A stretch of DNA of 22,359 bases from Hydrogenophaga sp. (GCA_021154985.1 JAJNQE010000176.1:1-22359), one strand, 5' to 3'. Counted from the stretch's first letter, positions 7,693-15,626 are shown. A program made the numbers and translations. The notes: generated from the letters alone by a model not told the origin.

Positions 7693-8778
7693 ATGATGAA
7701 CACCAAGACCGGCAAACTCATTGCCTTCGCGCTGGCCGCTGTGGCGCTGCTGCTGCTGCCCATCATCCTGCAGTCCACTGGCAGCAATTCGTGGGTGCGC
7801 ATTGTCGACATTGCGCTGCTCTATGTGCTGCTGGCACTGGGCCTGAACATCGTGGTGGGCTACGCCGGCCTGCTCGACCTGGGCTACATCGCGTTCTTTG
7901 CGGTGGGTGCCTACGTGTTTGCGCTGCTGGGCTCGCCCCACCTGGCCGACACTTTCCCAGCCATCAAGGCCATGTTTCCCGAGGGCATCCACTACAGCAT
8001 CTGGCTCGTGATGATTCTCGCGGCGGTGATTGCGGGCATCGTCGGCATGATCCTGGGCGCGCCCACGCTCAAACTGCGCGGCGACTACCTCGCCATCATC
8101 ACGCTGGGCTTCGGCGAGATCATCCGCATCTTCCTGCTCAACATGGACCGCCCGGTGAACATCACCAACGGGCCCAAGGGCATCAGCCAGATCGACACCA
8201 TTTCGGTCTTCGGCGTGGACCTCGGCAAGCGCCTGACCATCGGCGACTACACGTTCCAGCCGGTCACGCTGTACTACTACCTGTTCCTCTTCTTCGTGAT
8301 CCTGGCCATCATCATTTCGTACCGCTTGCAGGACTCGCGCATCGGCCGCGCCTGGATGGCGATTCGCGAAGACGAGATCGCGGCCAAGGCCATGGGCCTG
8401 AACACCCGCAACCTGAAGTTGCTGGCCTTCGGCATGGGCGCCTCGTTCGGCGGTGTGTCCGGTGTGCTGTTCGCCTCGTTCCAGCGCTTCGTGTCGCCCG
8501 AATCCTTCTCGCTCATGGAGTCGGTGATGGTGGTGGCCATGGTGGTGCTGGGCGGCATCGGCCACATTCCGGGCGTGGTGCTGGGCGCCTTGCTGCTGGC
8601 GGGCTTGCCCGAGCTGCTGCGCCATGTGGCGCATCCGTTGACCGAGCTGACCGATGGCCGTCTCGCGCCTGAAATCCTGCGCCAGCTGTTGATTGCGCTG
8701 GCCATGGTGGTGGTGATGCTGATCCGTCCCAAAGGCTTGTGGCCCGCCCCCGAGCACGGCAAGTCCTTGTCCAAGTGA
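7693..8778 (+). CDS. livM: Branched-chain amino acid (HAAT-type) ABC transporter permease LivM
   Basis: This is the second permease subunit, the partner of LivH. The 361-residue protein has roughly eight to ten hydrophobic segments and the LivM core: LNIVVGYAGLLDLGYIAFFAVGAY near residues 50-75, LRGDYLAIITLGFGEIIRI near 130, and the cytoplasmic coupling loop DSRIGRAWMAIREDEIAAKAMGLN near 215-240. The C-terminus (LIRPKGLWP) also fits. A GGAG (7682-7685) lies 7 bases before the ATG at 7693; a second ATG follows immediately at 7696, so the start is uncertain by one codon. It lies 17 bases after livH and 14 bases before livG. Confidence 0.93.
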   Translation: MMNTKTGKLIAFALAAVALLLLPIILQSTGSNSWVRIVDIALLYVLLALGLNIVVGYAGLLDLGYIAFFAVGAYVFALLGSPHLADTFPAIKAMFPEGIHYSIWLVMILAAVIAGIVGMILGAPTLKLRGDYLAIITLGFGEIIRIFLLNMDRPVNITNGPKGISQIDTISVFGVDLGKRLTIGDYTFQPVTLYYYLFLFFVILAIIISYRLQDSRIGRAWMAIREDEIAAKAMGLNTRNLKLLAFGMGASFGGVSGVLFASFQRFVSPESFSLMESVMVVAMVVLGGIGHIPGVVLGALLLAGLPELLRHVAHPLTELTDGRLAPEILRQLLIALAMVVVMLIRPKGLWPAPEHGKSLSK

Positions 8779-8792
8779 GCGGAGCAACTTCA

Positions 8793-9563
<771 letters not shown>

Positions 9564-9576
9564 TCAAGGAATCGAC

Positions 9577-10293
9577 ATGGCAAACACACTCCTCAAGATC
9601 AGCGGCCTGAAGGTCGCCTACGGCGGCATCAAGGCCGTCAAGGGCATCGATCTGGAAGTCAATGAAGGCGAGCTGATCTCGCTGATCGGCTCCAACGGCG
9701 CGGGCAAGACCACCACCATGAAGGCCGTGACCGGTTCGCTGGCGTTTGAAGCCGGCGACATCGAATACCTGGGCCAGAGCATCAAGGGCAAGGGCGCCTG
9801 GGATCTGGTGAAACAGGGCCTGGCCATGGTGCCGGAAGGCCGCGGCGTGTTCACCCGCATGACCATCACCGAAAACCTGCAGATGGGCGCCTACATCCGC
9901 AACGACAAGGCCGGCATCGCGCAGGACATCGAGAAGATGTTCAACATCTTCCCGCGCCTGCGCGAGCGCAAGGACCAGCTCGCCGGCACCATGAGCGGCG
10001 GCGAACAGCAGATGCTGGCGATGGCGCGCGCGCTCATGAGCCAGCCCAAGGTGCTGCTGCTGGACGAGCCGTCCATGGGCTTGTCGCCCATCATGGTCGA
10101 CAAGATCTTCGAGGTGGTGCGCGATGTCTCCAAGCAGGGCGTGACGATTCTGCTGGTGGAGCAGAACGCCCGCCGCGCGTTGCAGATTGCCGACCGCGGC
10201 TATGTGATGGACTCGGGCGAGATCATCATGACCGGCAAGGGGCGGGACATGCTGGACGATCCCAAGGTCCGCGCCGCCTACCTCGGCGAATAA
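9577..10293 (+). CDS. livF: ABC transporter ATP-binding protein LivF
   Basis: LivF is the second ATPase and forms a heterodimer with LivG. The 238-residue protein has Walker A GSNGAGKT at 38-45, the LivF-type MVPEGRGVF segment at 84-92, signature MSGGEQQ at 139-145 and Walker B LLLDEP at 160-165. The switch-histidine position is occupied by Gln196 (LLVEQNARRAL), which is normal for LivF. AAGGAA (9566-9571) precedes the ATG at 9577, so this start is preferred over the in-frame GTG at 9553 that overlaps livG. It is the last gene of the livHMGF operon. The solute-binding protein gene normally found with these genes is absent on both sides. Confidence 0.95.
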   Translation: MANTLLKISGLKVAYGGIKAVKGIDLEVNEGELISLIGSNGAGKTTTMKAVTGSLAFEAGDIEYLGQSIKGKGAWDLVKQGLAMVPEGRGVFTRMTITENLQMGAYIRNDKAGIAQDIEKMFNIFPRLRERKDQLAGTMSGGEQQMLAMARALMSQPKVLLLDEPSMGLSPIMVDKIFEVVRDVSKQGVTILLVEQNARRALQIADRGYVMDSGEIIMTGKGRDMLDDPKVRAAYLGE

Positions 10294-10410
10294 CGAACCC
10301 CCACACTCCGCCGCAGCGCGGGTCGCTGCCCCCCGAGGGGGCTGAGCCTGCCTTGGGGCGGCCCGGCGGCTGGCTCGTTGGCCCCCACGCTCCGCCGCTG
10401 CGCGGCGGGT
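10294..10410. repeat. GC-rich intergenic repeat with two near-identical 24-base units and hairpins
   Basis: The gap between convergent livF and the AAA+ gene contains two 24-base units that match at 22 positions: 10298-10321 and 10382-10405, 84 bases apart and both beginning CCCCCAC(A/G)CTCCGCCGC. Between them is a hairpin, GCCCCC-CGA-GGGGGC (10328-10333 and 10337-10342), followed by CTGAGCCTGCCTTGGGGCGG. The second unit forms its own stem, CCGCCGC-TGC-GCGGCGG (10392-10408). From memory, sequences of this type recur between genes in many Comamonadaceae genomes; that cannot be confirmed here. It could serve as a bidirectional terminator-like structure for the two converging genes, although T-runs are missing. 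Confidence 0.6.
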
Positions 10411-10416
10411 GCGGTC

Positions 10417-11421
10417 TTATTGCAGGAACCCGATGCGGCTTTTGGCAGTGCCTGCCTTGGGCAAGTCGTCGGGCTCCACGCGGTAACGGTTGTCCAGGCG
10501 CGCGTTGCCGAATGCGGTGACCAGCGCCCTGCGCATCTCGCGCGGCGCCATCGCCGCCAGTTGATCCAGCACATCGTCGGCCGGCTCCGGGTCGAAGCGC
10601 TGTCCCCAGTCGTGTTCGCCCAGGATGCCGCGGTACAGGTGCGCGGCGATCTTGCGTGCCGCTTCCAGCGAGGGTGGTGCGATCTCGTAGACGTTCATGC
10701 GGTTCATGATCGGCTCGGGAATGCTGCGCTCGTTGTTGGCGGTGGTGACCCAGATCACCTGGCTGGCGTCGATCGGGACTTCGGCGAATTCGTCCACGAA
10801 GTTCTGTGCCGTGTCGTGTTCCAGCAGGCTGTAGAGCGCGCCCAGCGGGTCGTACTGCGCGTCGGCATTGGCCTTGTCGATTTCATCCACCACGATCACC
10901 GGGTTGGCGTACTGGCCGTCCACCAGCGCCTCGAACACCTTGCCGGGTTTGGCGCCCTTCCATTGCGACGACGAGCCCGAGAGCAACCAGCCCGCCGTCA
11001 TGGAACTCATGGGCACCAGGCTCATGCTCGTGCCCAGCAAATCAGCGAGCTGTTTGGCGAAGTGGGTCTTGCCCACGCCGGGCGGGCCGAGCAACAGGAT
11101 GGGCGTGACCTCCAGGCTGTCGCGGCTGTCCTGGCTCAGGGCCACGTGGCGCTTCACGTCGTCGAGCACCTCGCCGAAGTTGGGGAGCAGGTCGTAGAGC
11201 GGTGCCATGTCGGGCACGCCCGAGGGTTTGACGGCGAAGCGCTGAGGACCGCGCTCCAGCATGCGCTGCCAGGTGTTGCGCAAGCTCTCGTATTCGCGCT
11301 CGTTGCCGCTGGCCTGCAGTTTGGCCAGCTTGCGCTCGACTTCGTCGGCGCTGAACACGCTGCGCATCTGGGCGATGGGCAGTCCCAACGGGGGTGAAGC
11401 GACCAGGCTGCGTGAGCTCAT
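10417..11421 (-). CDS. Stand-alone Lon-like AAA+ ATPase (no protease domain)
   Basis: The 334-residue protein is essentially one AAA+ module. It shows Walker A GPPGVGKTH at 112-120, Walker B VIVVDEID at 175-182, sensor 1 in TTANN at 226-230, an arginine-finger candidate Arg241 (MNRM) and a sensor-2-like PREMRR near 293-298. The stretch from KPGKVFEAL through DPLGALYSLLEHDTAQNFVDEF to SIPEPIMNRM follows the ATPase domain of Lon very closely. The Lon N-terminal substrate domain and the Ser/Lys protease domain are both absent, and the first 80 residues are a helical charged extension. It may remodel a protein partner; none is evident nearby. AAGGAG six bases before the ATG at 11421 supports the start. 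It is apparently monocistronic, separated from grxD by a hairpin and convergent with livF. Confidence 0.85.
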   Translation of the reverse strand: MSSRSLVASPPLGLPIAQMRSVFSADEVERKLAKLQASGNEREYESLRNTWQRMLERGPQRFAVKPSGVPDMAPLYDLLPNFGEVLDDVKRHVALSQDSRDSLEVTPILLLGPPGVGKTHFAKQLADLLGTSMSLVPMSSMTAGWLLSGSSSQWKGAKPGKVFEALVDGQYANPVIVVDEIDKANADAQYDPLGALYSLLEHDTAQNFVDEFAEVPIDASQVIWVTTANNERSIPEPIMNRMNVYEIAPPSLEAARKIAAHLYRGILGEHDWGQRFDPEPADDVLDQLAAMAPREMRRALVTAFGNARLDNRYRVEPDDLPKAGTAKSRIGFLQ

Positions 11422-11459
11422 TCGGTTCTCCTTGAAGGTTCAATGGCAGTTTCATTCAA

Positions 11460-11472
11460 GCACAAGTTGTGC
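11460..11472. promoter_or_regulatory. 13-bp palindrome upstream of the Lon-like ATPase gene
   Basis: GCACAA-G-TTGTGC is a perfect inverted repeat with a one-base centre, located 39 bases before the ATG of the AAA+ gene. Its position in the presumed promoter region suggests an operator, but no regulator can be named and no other copy is recognised in the window. Confidence 0.3.
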
Positions 11473-11574
11473 CTGTGATGAATGCCGAAAAGCCCCACAA
11501 AGGACCCGCTGAACAAAGGATTGACGAAGGGCGTGCGAAACCCCTCGAATGGCGCGCGGTTCGCTTCAGAAACG

Positions 11575-11600
11575 ACAAGGCCACCCGAGGGTGGCCTTGT
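11575..11600 (-). terminator. Terminator hairpin of the hemA-prfA-prmC-grxD operon
   Basis: ACAAGGCCACC (11575-11585) and GGTGGCCTTGT (11590-11600) form a perfect 11-bp stem with the tetraloop CGAG, 17 bases after the grxD stop. On the minus strand it is followed by CGTTTC, a weak T-tract, so termination is plausible but the tail is not ideal. No other stem of this strength occurs in the 196-base gap. Confidence 0.7.
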
Positions 11601-11617
11601 GCGCGGTGCGGTGGGCT

Positions 11618-11941
11618 TCAGCCCTGGCCGGTGATGACCTGTTGCAGTTCACCCGACTGGTACATCTCCATCATGATGTCCGAGCCGCCGACGAATTCAC
11701 CCTTGACGTAGAGCTGCGGGATGGTGGGCCAGTTGCTGTACTCCTTGATGCCCTGGCGCACTTCGTCGTCTTCGAGCACGTTCACGGTCTTGAGCGTTTT
11801 GGTCTCGACGCCGCAGGCCTTGAGGATCTGGATGGCGCGGCCGGAGAAGCCGCACATGGGGAAGCTCGCGTTGCCCTTCATGAACAGCACGATGTCGTGG
11901 GATTTGACCAGTTGGTCGATTCGGGTTTGGGCGTCGCTCAT
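11618..11941 (-). CDS. grxD: Monothiol glutaredoxin, Grx4 type
   Basis: This CGFS-type glutaredoxin binds and transfers [2Fe-2S] clusters using glutathione, often with a BolA partner, rather than acting mainly as a disulfide reductase. The 107-residue product has the defining CGFS at residues 30-33, the glutathione-contacting Lys22 (FMKG), the cis-proline motif TIP at 73-75 and GGSD at 85-88. Its length is that of E. coli GrxD (about 115) minus a few terminal residues. AAGGA lies about ten bases before the ATG. It is the last gene of the hemA-prfA-prmC-grxD cluster, 54 bases after prmC; the gap holds a small stem GGGTC-TGGAAT-GACCC (11965-11980). A strong terminator hairpin follows. Confidence 0.96.
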   Translation of the reverse strand: MSDAQTRIDQLVKSHDIVLFMKGNASFPMCGFSGRAIQILKACGVETKTLKTVNVLEDDEVRQGIKEYSNWPTIPQLYVKGEFVGGSDIMMEMYQSGELQQVITGQG

Positions 11942-11995
11942 GGCTGAAAGGTCCTTCTGCGGATGGGTCTGGAATGACCCGGGAATCGGTGTGCA

Positions 11996-12832
11996 TTATC
12001 GCGCGTGTGGCCATTGGCCGCCGCTGCAGCGCTCGATGGCCGCGAGGTCGGTGCGGCTGCTCACCTGCTCGAAACCGGCGGCTTGCAGCAGGCTGCGCAC
12101 CGCGGCGGCCTGGTCAAACCCATGTTCGATCAGCAACCAGCCGCCGGGCGCCAGCGCCTGGGGTGCCTGGGCAACGATGGTGCGGATGTCGTCGAGGCCG
12201 TCGGCGCCGGCGGTGAGGGCGCTCAGGGGTTCGTGCGCCAGCGCGGCCAGATGCGGGTCGCCCTCGGCGATGTAGGGTGGGTTGGTGACGATCACCTCGA
12301 AGCGCTGGCCCGGTACCGCGCCCAGCCACGACCCGGCTCGAAACTGCACGGGCAGCCCGAGGTGCAGTGCGTTCGAGCGGGCGACCGCCAGGGCGTCTTC
12401 GCTGGCGTCGGTGGCGCACACCGCCGTCTTGGGGCGCTGCGCGGCGAGGGCCAGTGCGATGGCACCGCTGCCCGTGCCCAGGTCCAGCACGCGGACGGCG
12501 TTGTGGGCGGCATCCACCTTCTCCAGCGCCCAGTTCACCAGCGTTTCGGTGTCGGGGCGGGGCACCAGCACGCGAGGATCCACCTGCAGTTGCAAGCCGA
12601 AGAACTCCTGGTCGCCGCGCAGGTAGGCCATGGGTTCACCGCGCTGGCGCCGCTGCACCAGAGACCGCAGACGCTCGGCTGCCTCGGTTGGCAGCGCCTC
12701 ACTGTCGTGCGCCATCAGCCACGCGCGGTCGTGCGGGTTGCGCTCCAGGGCCAGCAGCACCAGCATCTGCGCGTCGAGCCGGTCCAGGCCGCTTTGCTGC
12801 AGCCCCATCAGCGTCTCGCGAACCGTGCTCAT
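11996..12832 (-). CDS. prmC: Peptide chain release factor N5-glutamine methyltransferase
   Basis: PrmC (HemK) uses S-adenosylmethionine to methylate the glutamine of the GGQ motif of release factors, which raises termination efficiency. The 278-residue protein has an N-terminal helical domain (about 1-85), the linker motif LVPRPDTE at 89-96, SAM-binding DLGTGSG at 117-123 and the catalytic NPPY at 184-187. Length and order match PrmC (E. coli 277). Its ATG overlaps the prfA stop by four bases (ATGA at 12829-12832), so the modifying enzyme is translationally coupled to its substrate gene. This is the same arrangement as in E. coli. Confidence 0.96.
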   Translation of the reverse strand: MSTVRETLMGLQQSGLDRLDAQMLVLLALERNPHDRAWLMAHDSEALPTEAAERLRSLVQRRQRGEPMAYLRGDQEFFGLQLQVDPRVLVPRPDTETLVNWALEKVDAAHNAVRVLDLGTGSGAIALALAAQRPKTAVCATDASEDALAVARSNALHLGLPVQFRAGSWLGAVPGQRFEVIVTNPPYIAEGDPHLAALAHEPLSALTAGADGLDDIRTIVAQAPQALAPGGWLLIEHGFDQAAAVRSLLQAAGFEQVSSRTDLAAIERCSGGQWPHAR

Positions 12833-13917
12833 GCGCCGTTGCGCTGCTCAAGCTCGGCCAGCAGCTCGGTGCCGCGCGCCACCTGCAGCGCATGGATCAC
12901 CTCGTCGAGGTCTCCCTCCATCACCTGCAGCACCTTGTAGAGCGTGAGGTTGATGCGGTGGTCGGTCAGGCGGCCTTGCGGAAAGTTGTAGGTGCGGATG
13001 CGGTCGCTGCGGTCGCCACTGCCGATCAGGCCCTTGCGGGTGGCGGCCTCTTTGGCGGCGCGCTCGCTGCGGTCTTTTTCCTGCAGGCGCGCGGTGAGCA
13101 CCTGCAGTGCCTTGGCCTTGTTGCTGTGCTGGCTGCGGCCGTCCTGGCATTCAGCGGTGATGCCGGTGGGCAGGTGGGTCACGCGCACGGCGGAGTCGGT
13201 CTTGTTGATGTGCTGGCCGCCGGCGCCACTGGCGCGGTAGGTGTCGATGCGCAGCTCGCTCGGGTTGAGCTTGACCGCCTCGGTCTCATCGGGCTCGGGC
13301 ATCACCGCCACGGTGGCTGCACTGGTGTGAATACGGCCCTGCGTCTCCGTGGCGGGTACGCGCTGCACACGGTGACCGCCCGACTCGAAGCGCAGCCGGC
13401 CATAGGCGCCTGCGCCAGAGATGCGCAACACCACCTCCTTGTAGCCACCGAGCTCGCTGGGCGACTCGCTCACCGCCTCCACCTGCCAGCCCTGGCGCTC
13501 GGCGTAGCGGGTGTACAGCCGCGCCAGATCGCCAGCGAACAGCGCCGATTCATCACCCCCGGTGCCGGCGCGGATCTCCACAAAGGCGTTGCGCTCGTCG
13601 TCCGGGTCTTTGGGCAGCAGCAGTTGCTGGAGCTCGGTGTCGAGCCGGGCCATGTCGGCCTGCGCGGTGTCGATTTCCTCGCGGGCCATGTCGGCCATGT
13701 CGGCATCACCGAGCAGCTCGTTGGCGGCAGCCAGGTCGGCTTCCCGCTGCAGGTAGCGGTTGAACACTTCGACCACGGTGGAGGCGTCGGCGTGCTCGCG
13801 GCTGAGCGTCTTGAAGCGCTCCATGTTGTCCACCACGTCGGGCGCGCTGAGCAGGGCGTCGAGCTCGTGCAGGCGGGCGCGTTGGCGCAGCAGGGTGTCG
13901 CGGACGAAGGATTTCAT
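12829..13917 (-). CDS. prfA: Peptide chain release factor 1
   Basis: RF1 reads UAA and UAG stop codons and triggers release of the peptide on the ribosome. The 362-residue protein carries the stop-codon-recognising PAT at 188-190, in GHRVQRVPATETQGRIHTS, and the catalytic GGQ at 233-235, in RASGAGGQHINKTDSAVR. Both agree in position with E. coli RF1 (360 residues). The frame stays open to 14241 inside hemA, but homology begins at MKSFVRDTLL, so the ATG at 13917 is chosen. The bases just before it (CCGACCTCCCCCACCC on the coding strand) contain no Shine-Dalgarno sequence, which is unusual for a highly needed protein. It lies 77 bases after hemA and overlaps prmC by four bases. Confidence 0.97.
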   Translation of the reverse strand: MKSFVRDTLLRQRARLHELDALLSAPDVVDNMERFKTLSREHADASTVVEVFNRYLQREADLAAANELLGDADMADMAREEIDTAQADMARLDTELQQLLLPKDPDDERNAFVEIRAGTGGDESALFAGDLARLYTRYAERQGWQVEAVSESPSELGGYKEVVLRISGAGAYGRLRFESGGHRVQRVPATETQGRIHTSAATVAVMPEPDETEAVKLNPSELRIDTYRASGAGGQHINKTDSAVRVTHLPTGITAECQDGRSQHSNKAKALQVLTARLQEKDRSERAAKEAATRKGLIGSGDRSDRIRTYNFPQGRLTDHRINLTLYKVLQVMEGDLDEVIHALQVARGTELLAELEQRNGA

Positions 13918-13994
13918 GGGTGGGGGAGGTCGGTGTCGGCGGCAGCGGCGCGGGCAGGAACTGACCCGCCGACGACCGCCACCGGCGCAAGCCG

Positions 13995-15311
13995 CTAGGC
14001 GTGCGGATCGCTGGGCGAAGTCGGCGCGACCGGTGACCGGGCCGAGGACTCGCGCAAGAACAGGCGCGAGACGGTCTGCGCGGTGGCGGCACGCGCGGCC
14101 TGGTCGCCGGTGTGCAGCTCGGCCAGCGTGCCGTGCAGCATTTTCTGTGTTAGGCCCTTGGAGAGGGCTTCGAGCACGGCTTCCACGGGCTCGCCCTTGG
14201 CCAGCATGCGGCGCGCGCGGGCCAGTTCGGCGGCGCGCCATTCATCGGCCTGTGCGTTGATCTGCTGGATCAGGGGCACCACGCCGTTGGCAGGGTTGCG
14301 CTGGTCCATCCAGTTCATGAAACTGGCCACGCCGGCGTCGATGATCACCTCGGCCTGGGCCACGGCGGCCTGGCGGTTTTCCTTGCCGGTCTGGACCACG
14401 GTGGCGAGGTCGTCCACCGTGTAGAGATAGACGTCGGTGAGGGCCTTGACTTCAAATTCGATGTCGCGCGGCACGGCCAGGTCGACCATGAACATGGGGC
14501 GGTAGCGGCGCTTCTTGAGCGCTCGCTCCACGGCGCCCAGGCCGATGATGGGCAGCGTGCTGGCGGTGCAGCTGATGACGGCGTCGAACTCGTGCAGGCG
14601 GTCGGGCACGTCGGCGAGGCGGATCACCTGCGCGCCGAAGCGGTTGGCCAGCTTCTCGCCGCGTTCCAGCGTGCGGTTGGCGATGGCCATGCTCTTGGGC
14701 GTTTTGGCGGCGAAGTGCGTGGCGGCGAGTTCGATCATCTCGCCCGCGCCCACGAACAGCACGCGGATGTCCTTCAAATCTTCAAACAGCTGCGAGGCCA
14801 GGCGCACGGCGGCGGCGGTCATGCTGATGGAGTGGGCGCCGATCTCGGTGGAGCTGCGAACTTCCTTGGCCACGGCAAACGAGCGCTGGAACAGCTGGTG
14901 CAGGGTGCTGCCCAGGGCGCCGGCGTCGTTGGCGGCGCGCACCGCGTCCTTCATCTGGCCCAGGATCTGCGCTTCGCCCAGCACCATGCTGTCGAGTCCG
15001 CTGGCCACGCGAAACGCATGGCGGGCAGCCTGGTCGTCGCGCAGCACATACGCGTGGTCGCGCAGCACGTGGGTGCTCACGCCACCGGTCTGGGCCAGCC
15101 AGTCCAGCGTGGGGTCCACGGATGAGGCGTCGCCCGCGCCGTAGAGCTCGGTTCGGTTGCAGGTGGAGAGCAGGGTGGCTTCGGGTTGGCGCGCCAGGCT
15201 CTGGCGGTATCCGTTGAGGGTGGGCTGGATCTGGTCAAGGGCAAACGCAAAACGGCCCCGCAGATCGAGCGGAGCCGTGTGGTGGTTGATGCCGAGGGTC
15301 CAGACAGACAT
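13995..15311 (-). CDS. hemA: Glutamyl-tRNA reductase
   Basis: HemA reduces glutamyl-tRNA(Glu) with NADPH to glutamate-1-semialdehyde, the committed step of C5-pathway tetrapyrrole (heme) synthesis. The 438-residue protein has the N-terminal MSVWTLGINHHTAPLDLR, the catalytic Cys51 in LLSTCNRTELY, the conserved SGLDSMVLGEAQILGQMK at 104-121, NADPH-binding GAGEM at 188-192 and a C-terminal dimerisation helix. The frame continues 14 codons further upstream, but the family N-terminus starts at the ATG at 15311. No ribosome binding site precedes that ATG. Instead a good -10 box lies immediately upstream, so the mRNA may be leaderless. It heads the hemA-prfA-prmC-grxD operon and is divergent from a small membrane-protein gene. 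Confidence 0.96.
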   Translation of the reverse strand: MSVWTLGINHHTAPLDLRGRFAFALDQIQPTLNGYRQSLARQPEATLLSTCNRTELYGAGDASSVDPTLDWLAQTGGVSTHVLRDHAYVLRDDQAARHAFRVASGLDSMVLGEAQILGQMKDAVRAANDAGALGSTLHQLFQRSFAVAKEVRSSTEIGAHSISMTAAAVRLASQLFEDLKDIRVLFVGAGEMIELAATHFAAKTPKSMAIANRTLERGEKLANRFGAQVIRLADVPDRLHEFDAVISCTASTLPIIGLGAVERALKKRRYRPMFMVDLAVPRDIEFEVKALTDVYLYTVDDLATVVQTGKENRQAAVAQAEVIIDAGVASFMNWMDQRNPANGVVPLIQQINAQADEWRAAELARARRMLAKGEPVEAVLEALSKGLTQKMLHGTLAELHTGDQAARAATAQTVSRLFLRESSARSPVAPTSPSDPHA

Positions 15312-15317
15312 GGCCCG

Positions 15318-15347
15318 ATTATAAAATTGATCGCTTATGCATGTCAC
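15318..15347 (-). promoter_or_regulatory. Predicted sigma-70 promoter of hemA
   Basis: On the minus strand GTGACA (15347-15342, 5 of 6 consensus) and a perfect TATAAT (15323-15318) are separated by 18 bases. Transcription would begin about seven bases after the -10 box, at or within a base or two of the hemA ATG (15311). An overlapping TTGACA at 15353-15348 is closer to consensus but 24 bases away, too far for a standard promoter. Confidence 0.6.
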
Positions 15348-15359
15348 TGTCAACTCTCA

Positions 15360-15626
15360 ATGACACTTCTGTCTGTCTTGGCCCACCTGGCGGGTTTTGT
15401 GGCGCCCGCGCTCGGCGTGGGTCTGCTGTTGTGGGCCAGTCTGCGCATCCGGCGCAAGGGACGGCCGGGTTTTGGCAGCGCCATGCAACTCGCCCTGCTG
15501 TGCCTGGCTGGCATCGGCGTCTTGCTCGCGGGGCTGGCGTACTTTGGCCGCGACGGCCGGATCGCCACCTATGCCGCCCTGGTGCTGGTTCAAGGCACGC
15601 TGGCTTGGTGGCTGCGCGGGCGCTGA
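15360..15626 (+). CDS. Small three-helix membrane protein of unknown function
   Basis: The 88-residue product reads as an integral inner-membrane protein. Hydrophobic segments lie at about 8-28, 42-62 and 69-85, separated by a strongly basic loop (RIRRKGRPGFG, 29-39) and a short GRDGR turn; it ends WWLRGR. By the positive-inside rule the 29-39 loop faces the cytoplasm. No catalytic or binding motif is recognised and I cannot name a family. The frame is open upstream into hemA antisense, but the ATG at 15360 begins the hydrophobic reading and lies in the gap between divergent genes. No Shine-Dalgarno sequence precedes it. Coding bias and an end point 12 bases before the convergent ugpQ stop support a real gene. 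Its stop codon lies within a long hairpin shared with ugpQ. Confidence 0.7.
   Translation: MTLLSVLAHLAGFVAPALGVGLLLWASLRIRRKGRPGFGSAMQLALLCLAGIGVLLAGLAYFGRDGRIATYAALVLVQGTLAWWLRGR

Noticed and set aside
10294..10416. CRISPR-like repeat pair
   Set aside because: Only two units, GC-rich and hairpin-forming, 84 bases apart, with no cas genes; this is an intergenic repeat, not a CRISPR array.
12367..13998. A 543-codon open frame on the plus strand opposite prmC and prfA
   Set aside because: Low-complexity Ala/Arg/Gly/His/Leu composition without domains, antisense to two certain genes; a GC-bias shadow. The same applies to long minus-strand frames at 4894-6507 and 20736-22298.
13918..14241. 108-codon upstream extension of the prfA frame into hemA
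   Set aside because: The extension is Arg/Ala-rich with no release-factor similarity; the RF1 N-terminus begins at MKSFVRDTLL. I kept the ATG at 13917 despite its poor ribosome binding site.
15348..15353. Consensus TTGACA on the minus strand as the hemA -35 box
   Set aside because: It is 24 bases from TATAAT, too far for a sigma-70 promoter; the overlapping GTGACA at 18 bases fits better.
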